The notes under the pieces are model-generated. The model was given only the letters and a program-made list of their open reading frames with translations. It searched no databases and had not been told where the DNA came from. Shown here in pieces: positions 57,087 through 64,000 of a stretch of 64,000 bases of DNA (position 1 is its first letter; each line of letters begins with the position of its first letter). Both the position numbers and the translations under genes were made by a program. Location: positions 62,001 through 126,000 of the forward strand of contig NW_025401997.1 of the NCBI RefSeq assembly GCF_020080835.1, written 5' to 3'. This stretch comes from Cotesia glomerata (Eukaryota; Arthropoda; Insecta; Hymenoptera; Braconidae).

Positions 57087-60000
57087 ATGTTTCCCCCCAC
57101 TAAAGTAAATTTATCGATTATTGCTAATAATGAATGGTTAGAAGATAATCATATAGACTATTTTGCATATCTTCTTCACAGGCAGTTTAATTATGCTGTT
57201 CGAGAGTGTTGGTATGTGCAATGTCTAGATGCACTCCGCGAATTAGATCCTAGTAAAGAACATATACAAATATTGCATAGCAGCAATGCCGAGTATGTTT
57301 TTAATAAGAATTATAGATATAGTACTGATGGTCATTGGGTCTGCAGTTATTATGATACAAAAAAACTTTATATTTTTGATTCACTGAATGCAAAGAAAAT
57401 TCACAAAAATCATAGAGATTTTTTAAAAAGATTATACCCTAATTTTATATTTAACGATACAACAGTTGAATTTCCTGATGTTCAAAATCAGCCAAATGGT
57501 ATTGATTGTGGAGTATACACAATTGCATTCGCGACTTCATTGGCCTTAGGAGATTGGCCAATAAAATCATCATTTCTCTTTGATCATGATCAAATGCGTA
57601 ATCATCTAATCAAACTATTTAAAGATGGTACTCTAGTTGGTTTTCCAAAATTACCTAATAATAATGAGAAAACTTCAAGGAAAAATTGGTCAACAGTCAT
57701 AAAAGAAAAAAATATAGTTATTGGTGCTAGTAATCATAATGTATTTCAAATTGATGAAATTAAAAAAGTTGGCCTTAAATTAAATGAAAAGGTAATAAAA
57801 CTGGTAAATGTAGATACCAATGAGTCATCGGATAATGAACGTAAAAGAATAATTGAACCAAAAATATTAAATAATTCCGTTCATAAGAAAAATGTAGTTA
57901 TTAAAACAAGTAAAAACACAATAAAAAATAACAATCAATCATCAACTAGTCAAAAAAGAAAAATGGAAGCCTTAACATGTAATAATAATGATGCAACTGT
58001 AACTCAAAAGGTTATTTCTGAAAAAAATGTAAATGTTAAAAATAGGGTCAGCTCAAAAAAAATCAAGTTGCAAATACCGGTATCAAAGAGGAAAGCACAA
58101 ACAACGTTAGATGAAGAATTACTGTCTGCAAAACGACGAAATACCAATAATAAAAGTATTTTACCCATCCTAAATAATAGGTTTTTTGACACAATAAGAA
58201 ATAGAGGTCAATTGCAAGATGATCACATCTATCGATTTAAATTACTTTTAGCTAGTTGCTCAATTTACGATCATCGAGATACGCTTTTCTTAGAAAGACC
58301 TGAAAGAATTATACCAGTGCCACAATTACAAAAACATATACAAATATTATATAGTAAGTCTGATAGGCACTGGATATGTTCATATTATGATACAAAGAAA
58401 ATTTATGTATACGATTCTTTAAATAAATTTAAACTAAATGAAGAGCAGACTTTGTTCTTGAAACACTTGTATCCTTATTTTGACTTTAAGTTAAATCCAT
58501 GTATTTTCTTGAAAGTTCAAAAACAAAATAATGGTACTGACTGTGGTGTATTTGCGATTGCATTTGCAATATCTTTATTGTATAAGCAAAAACCTGAATC
58601 TATTAATTACAACCAGAAACTTATGCGTTACCATTTGGTCAAAATATTTGAGACAAATAAAATAAGCCATTTCCCAATAACTTTTTCTAGTTCTTCACTG
58701 AATTTGTTACCTTTAGATGTAATAGCAAGCAATGATCAAAAGGCTTATTTTCAACGTATTCGACGATGTATCAAAAAATCTACACTAAACGATACAAATA
58801 AAGAATTGTTAGATAACTGTGGGTATTATGAAAACAATTTTAATCCAGAAAAAAAATTATTAGCAAATCAATCTGAAAATTTTATTCATAATGATTCGTC
58901 GTCTATGCAAAGCGCTGATGTAACACATTCTACCAAATCGACTTTTGAATCATTAAGTATCGAAGACGATACTCTGAAAAAGAAGTTATTGAACGATCAA
59001 TCTGAAAATTCCATACATAAAGATTCGTTGTCTATGCAAAGCGCCGATCTAATCCTTTCTGTCAAACTATCTACAGAATCATTGAATGTTGAAGACGATA
59101 ATTCCCTTCATAAGTCAATGGCAACGAAGGCTGTATCCGTAACTGATAAAAATGTCTTGAATCGATACAAAAAAAGTTCTAATGACGTTAAAATCCTTAA
59201 ACAAAAAATATTGACAACTAAAAAAATCGTGGCAAAGTATCGTCGGGACGAGTATCGGAAAAACAATATTGTTATTAAATCTTCAGAATATTATACTAAG
59301 CAGTTAGCCCAAGTTATTGAAGGAAAAATTAGGTCTGAAAAATATTTAAATGCTCAAAAAATTGTTAAGTGGTGTTTGTGTCAGAGAAAAATTTATACGC
59401 AAAAGTTAGCACATGATTTATATTTATTGAGAAATAAGGCTGAATTACATCTTTCGCAGATGACCGTCGATTCAGCCGTAACAGTAGATGATTATAAAAC
59501 TATTTGTGGCCAATCATGTCATACTGCGAATACTGAATCTTATTATTATGATACATCATATTCTTTTGAAACATTACAAAATGATATTATTACTGTGAAA
59601 TCATCAGGTCAATCTACTAACGTATTACCCTTACTGAAAGATAAAAAAGCGATAATAAAATGGCGTTGTAATAATTATTGTCGGGTATCGGAAGAAGTTG
59701 AAATATATAAGGAGTATAAAAATTGTCTTGAAGTATTAAAAACCAGGAATTTCCGGAATTGTAAAATTCTTCTTACTAATTTCTTTCCAAATCATTCAAT
59801 TGATAAATTAGGCCATTACCATGGTTGTTACAAATGTTTTGGTTCATGCAAATCACAGTTTATATATATGGAATTATTATCACCTCATTTTCCTTCAGTT
59901 CGATATATCAAACAACTTATATATAAAATCAAAAAGGTTTTTAAAGATTTGAATCACTTACATACAGCTTTAGAATCTGCTAATTTGAAATTTTTGATAG

Positions 60001-60499
60001 AAATAACAAATAAAATGAAGGAAAACGGATCTATATTAGATGAACAAGAAAAGTTATGCTTAGATGAAGATAAAATACAGACAGAACATAAATCCGCATT
60101 TGTGGCTTTTACAAAGCGGTCCTTGGATTTACCTCGTTTTAAATGCATATATTGTCAAAAGTTATGTTTTAAAAGAGAAGTCACTGAAATAAGTAGAATG
60201 CATAATCCTATTTCAAATAGAACGTGGCTCGATTTGATTACTTTCATTGAGGAGAGAGATCCAACTCTGAAAAGCGACTTTATTTGTGATAATTGTTTAC
60301 GCGAAATTCGTGGACAAAATACTGTACCTCCAGCTTGCATACTAAATAACATGTTCCTTAAAAAAATTCCAAACGAAATTATTGCATTGAATGAGTACGA
60401 AAAAGTTCTTATTCAGCGAGCAAAAGTGTTTCAAAAAATCCAAAGATTAGGTACAGTCGCTAAAAAAAATATACCCCACACTATGCGAATACAAAAACT
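57087..60499 (+). CDS. Helitron protein, N-terminal part with two C48-like peptidases
   Basis: Starts at MFPPTKVNLS; the upstream region is AT-rich with stops. Residues ~15-190: papain-like fold of the Ulp1/adenain type with His83 (GHWVCSYYD), Asp98 (IFDSLN), Gln135 (QPNGIDCG) and Cys141. Residues ~190-365: Lys/Asn-rich linker. Residues ~365-530: second copy with His428 (RHWICSYYD), Asp443 (YDSLN), Gln480 and Cys486 (NNGTDCGVFAIAFA). Both triads are complete. Then a Ser/Asn-rich region, a basic helical stretch, GHYHGCYKCFGSCKSQFI, and a Cys cluster at about residues 1018-1070 (KCIYCQKLCF, FICDNCLRE). The end (RIQKL) is at the LTR. The natural frame continues at 62695. A role in cleaving ubiquitin/SUMO-like conjugates or the Helitron polyprotein is inference. 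Confidence 0.85.
60496..60499. repeat. target-site duplication of the solo LTR (left)
   Basis: aact, repeated at 62691-62694. Confidence 0.8.
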
Positions 60500-62690
60500 T
60501 GTAACGGGTTGGTACCGTCCCTTGGTCACCCCTTTATTTAAATTTAATAATTAAGGGCACCACTGGAATTTTTATCACGGTTTCCAGAACCGGTCCAAGC
60601 AAGAGAGATGTCACAGGGTCGAGAGGAATCATAAAAATTTGACATAAATAATAACAAGTAGATTTGACATTGATCATGAATTTATTTTCTTAATTTTTAC
60701 ATAATTAAATTCTATTTTAATTCTCACACACACTCACATACCCGAAAAATTTTCTTAATCCTAACAGTACCCTCTGAAGGAGCGTCTATACTGTAGTTTC
60801 TATCATAGTTGCTTATTCCTGACGGTACCCTCATATGGAGCGTCTATACCGCAGTTTCTACCTAAGTCGCGCTGTCCACAGGACCCTCACGCTCTAAGAC
60901 TCTAGATTTGACCTTGGGTGGTCGCCCGGACCCCTGCCCAAGGTTCAAACCGTCCTTAGCCCTTTCGCTGTCGCCCGGACCCTCACTACGGGACTAAGGA
61001 ACCTGAAGTCGACTAGGACAGAGGAGGATACCATGACACTAGTCGACAACCTGCTAATACTAACCTCCTCGACAGCCCGTGAACGAGGAGTATATAATGT
61101 AAATTTAATTTTCCACACACACACACAATATAATAATTTCATCCAAACACACTCTTGACTCTAATTAACAATCATTTTTAAAATTCTTAAATACTTTTTT
61201 TCAATATGACTTCCTGGGAATCAATTTTCCCGGTCCCTAACTTGACTTCGATAAATAATTTTATTTAATTTTGGTCGCTTAGTTATTAATATCACAGCAG
61301 CGTTTTATTCAACATAAATTTTAGATTAATTAAAATTTACTCGAATTCAAACTGCCTGAATAATCGGCTTATGTCTATTTTGAATTCCAGTAAGAATTTG
61401 AGACTTAGTCGTCAACTTGGCTAAATTTTTCCAAGGCTAAATTTTTATCTTAATTATTTTTGAAACTTATCATACTGGAATTTGACAATTTTATTTATCG
61501 AAGTTTTTGAACAATTTTGATCTATTGACAATTTTACGCTTGTAATTTTTTATAAATTAATTTACTGCTTGACAATTGTAATTTTCTAAATTAAAGAATT
61601 TTATTTTATTTAAAATTTTTTGATATTTTCCCAAAGTTAATTTTAATGAATAATTTTCATTTAAAATTTTAATTTATTTTTAATTGTTGATTTTATTAAT
61701 CAATTTTAATCTAACTCGGATAAATCTCTAATTTTAATTCCCTTTAGTTTTATTTTAATTTATAATTTATAATAAATTTAATCGACAGAATTTCGCTCAG
61801 ATGAATGACGCAATTTAACTCAAATTTGTCGATATTGAACTTTCTGATTTTATAAATTTTAACTTAAACTTATTTGACCAATTTTATAGAAATATTAATT
61901 TTAATTTTAACCTCTTTTATTTTTAATTTTGAAATTTTTCGACTTGTCAAATTTTCTATTTATTCAAATTTCATTTTAACTAATTTTAACTTCGACTTAT
62001 AATTTAGATATTTTATTTGAATTCGGATAATTAATTAATTAATCAAGTAGGGTGATTGGAAGACGGAACCTGGCCTGTGCCTAGAATTTCCGGGAGCGAC
62101 GCAATAATTTACCGAGGTTAAATTTTCTGTACCTGAGAAATTTTTGGCGATTTCTTTTCTTTTAATTCGGCTTCCGTTGTCGTTTCTGTGGCCTTCGGTC
62201 TAGGCAAATTTTGTCCGCCAAATTACACAGCTCTATCAGGTATCTCGGATCTGGTTAATTGCGTCGTAGCTCGGGATTTAGTCAACGGTAAATTAAATCT
62301 GGAAATTCAGGATAGTTAGAATAATTATTGGAGGATATTTAGGCTGGCTAAATGCCTAGCAATAAATATCAATTATAAATGTTCAATTAATCGCTCTGAA
62401 GGTTCCACAAGAAACTCAGAGGAAAATAAATAATTACCTGTTTTCCAAGATCTCGTGCTGGTGTCTCGGGCTCCGGCTTCACAATGTCGCTTTTCGGTGC
62501 GCCAACTTCACTTGCCCCTGGTGTGGAATTATCCCCACCCGCGGAACGCTTATTTTCTAGGCCCCGGAACTTATGTTAATTTTTATTGTTACTGCGCGAG
62601 TATCCTAGACCACAGCGCCCTGTGATCCGTCGATAACTAACCGCGGCTAGGGTGAGGACCTTCAACGGATAATGAAGGAGCCCCGTGACA
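60500..62690. mobile_element. solo LTR (2191 bp) inserted in the second Helitron
   Basis: Ends tgtaacggg and ccccgtgaca, 4-bp TSD aact on both sides. Removal of LTR plus one TSD joins RIQKL to QGQVFHLPLPIEE in frame, the expected continuation of the Helitron N-terminal domain. Internal features shared with 39022 and 45970: ggcaccactgg-type start, ccctcatatggagcgtctat units (60770-60860), gaccctcacgctct and agaggaggataccatga. The apparent continuation of the Helitron frame to 60554 is only the LTR being read through. Confidence 0.85.
60760..61040. repeat. minisatellite-like units inside the solo LTR
   Basis: Imperfect units of the form cagtaccctc-N-gagcgtctataccgcagtttct, two to three copies, followed by two cgcccggaccc units. 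The same units occur in the other family members. Confidence 0.6.
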
Positions 62691-64000
62691 AACTACAAGG
62701 TCAAGTTTTTCATCTTCCATTGCCTATAGAAGAAACAATGAAAAAAATTTGTTCCACAACCGACCCATTGAACAAACATCATGAATTATATATTGTTGTT
62801 CGTGGTATACCCACAAAATCTAATTTAATCTGGGAAAATTTGGTTAATCTAGAAAGTATTTTTAAATCTTTAACGTGGTTAAAAGATAATAATCCTCTCT
62901 ATACCGACATCAAACTACCCGAATGTCCTCAAAGTTTACGTAAGTGGCTAGATTCCAAAAACATTAAATTTTATGTTGATTCACCTGAAGATAAAAATCC
63001 TGAAACTGTGGTAATTAATGACAATAATGAAAATATTTTAGAAAATACGGAAGTAGAAGATATTGTAATGGTAACTGACAAAGAAAATAATGCAATAAGA
63101 AAAGGCCAAAAGCTTAATATAAATGACAATAAGTTAGCCAATGAATCAGTAGTCTCTGATAATTACAGTCTTGAAATATTAAGTAATAAACATCAAGTAG
63201 ATCTTGATATAAATATTAACCCAACAAGTATCGAATCAGTGGAAAAAAATTTACGACTCTCTCAGGTGATACAAATCCTTGAAGATCATAGCTATAGTAA
63301 CGTATCGTTTCTAACTGAGAGAAGGGCTAGTTCTCAAGATCACACTTATAGTCAAGTGTCTTTACCAAACACAGAGAATACCAATAAATCATCGTTATTC
63401 ACCCAGAAAAATGTGAGTACCGAGACAGAAGAGGATGATGACAGTGAAACTAAAATAAATTTAACAAAACAAAATGAGGAAACTGATAATCAAGTAGTAT
63501 GTGAGGAGACTAAACCTAAGACAGTTAAGCATAAAGCTATGGTTACTCAAGTATTGAATCCTGAAGGATCTCAGTACTTACAATACACTATATATCCTCT
63601 TTACGATAAGAGGAAAAATGATACCTCTACAAATATGTATCAAATGCTAAAAATCAATGAGAAAGCATTGGATAATCGAATAAAAACATTAGACTTACAA
63701 TGTTTTCCAGACTTATATCCTTACGGTAAACATGGTCAATATGATGAAGACAGGAAAATACCTATTTCTGCTTTCGAATACATTAAAGCAAGATTAAAAT
63801 CCGTTGATTCATGTTTTCGTCTTAACCAACAATATCTATTCTTTTTATTAAATGATGCTAATATACGTCAGCTTGGTCAAGGCATTTATCATACGTTGAA
63901 TGTTACAAATGCACGTGAAAAATATACAGCAGATAGCTATTTGAAACATCTCAAAAGTGGCCAATTAGAAGCAAGTTTAACAACTCTCTTTGCTCGACTT
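62691..64000 (+). CDS. Helitron protein, DUF6570-like region and start of Helitron_like_N
   Basis: Open from the insertion point to the window edge with no stop (435 codons). It starts QGQVFHLPLPIEETMKKI and ELYIVVRGIPTKSNLIW, the block that precedes Rep in this Helitron type. An acidic, Ser/Asn-rich segment follows (about residues 90-290). Then comes YLQYTIYPLYDKRKN, and LQCFPDLYPYGKHGQY with YIKARLKSVDSCFRLNQQYL, which open the Helitron_like_N domain. The stop and the catalytic HUH motif are outside the window. Codon use matches the part before the LTR. Confidence 0.85.

Larger units (their letters stand above)
57087..64000 (+). mobile_element. second Helitron, with peptidase domains, runs off the window
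   Basis: A long frame from 57087, split only by the 2191-bp solo LTR at 60500, continues without a stop to position 64000: about 1137 codons before and 435 after the insertion. Protein order: two C48-like peptidase domains, a Cys-rich region, the DUF6570-type region and the start of Helitron_like_N. Rep HUH, helicase and termini lie beyond the window. This lineage differs from the first Helitron in having peptidases N-terminally. Confidence 0.75.

Overview
This is a eukaryotic, arthropod-like genomic window: AT-rich, with short GT-AG introns, TG/CA microsatellites, and almost entirely built of transposable elements of insect type. The mix (R1-clade LINE, Helentron-like and peptidase-bearing Helitrons, Gypsy-type LTR elements, palindromic Tc1/mariner-like elements) fits an insect. 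A parasitoid wasp is my guess, but the window alone cannot settle the species. I see no rRNA, tRNA or CRISPR and no recognisable conserved single-copy host gene. A 100-N assembly gap lies at 39568-39667.

Layout. 1-1.6 kb: AT-rich DNA and a foldback element with 270-bp arms. 1.6-7.5 kb: decayed Helitron (HUH Rep, PIF1 helicase, C-terminal endonuclease; Helentron architecture). 7.5-14.3 kb: R1-clade non-LTR retrotransposon on the minus strand, nearly intact but split by a 1.66-kb solo LTR (4-bp TSD) and carrying one stop and one frameshift. 14.3-16.1 kb: two tandem copies of a 0.96-kb repeat with TG microsatellites and GAGCTC hairpins; a partial third copy lies inverted at 38.7 kb. 17.6-20.3 kb: a 154-bp tandem array, then a Tc1/mariner-like palindrome with TA duplication. 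20.65 kb: a cluster of a 16-bp palindromic motif.

21.93-38.11 kb: a complete, young 16.2-kb LTR element on the minus strand (2.38-kb LTRs, gttt TSD, PBS and PPT). It encodes Gag and a protease-like ORF with a huge Asn-rich extension, but I find no reverse transcriptase or integrase. It carries on the opposite strand a four-exon intron-containing gene of 187 codons. This cargo gene is the most unusual item here.

38.1-45.3 kb: an LTR-family fragment, the gap, a degenerate LINE and a DNA-transposase relic. 46-49 kb: another copy of the TGTAACGGG LTR-like family, with a TTAA-flanked DNA transposon nested in it. 52.8-54.5 kb: a spliced gene for a Pro/Ala-repeat protein whose RGG-rich tail lies behind an in-frame TGA, followed by six tandem ~205-bp hairpin units. 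57.1-64.0 kb: a second Helitron lineage with two tandem C48-type cysteine peptidase domains, open to the window edge apart from a 2.19-kb solo LTR whose removal restores the frame.

The genes do not form a pathway. The window records successive nested insertions (LTR in LINE, LTR in Helitron, TTAA element in LTR-like repeat).
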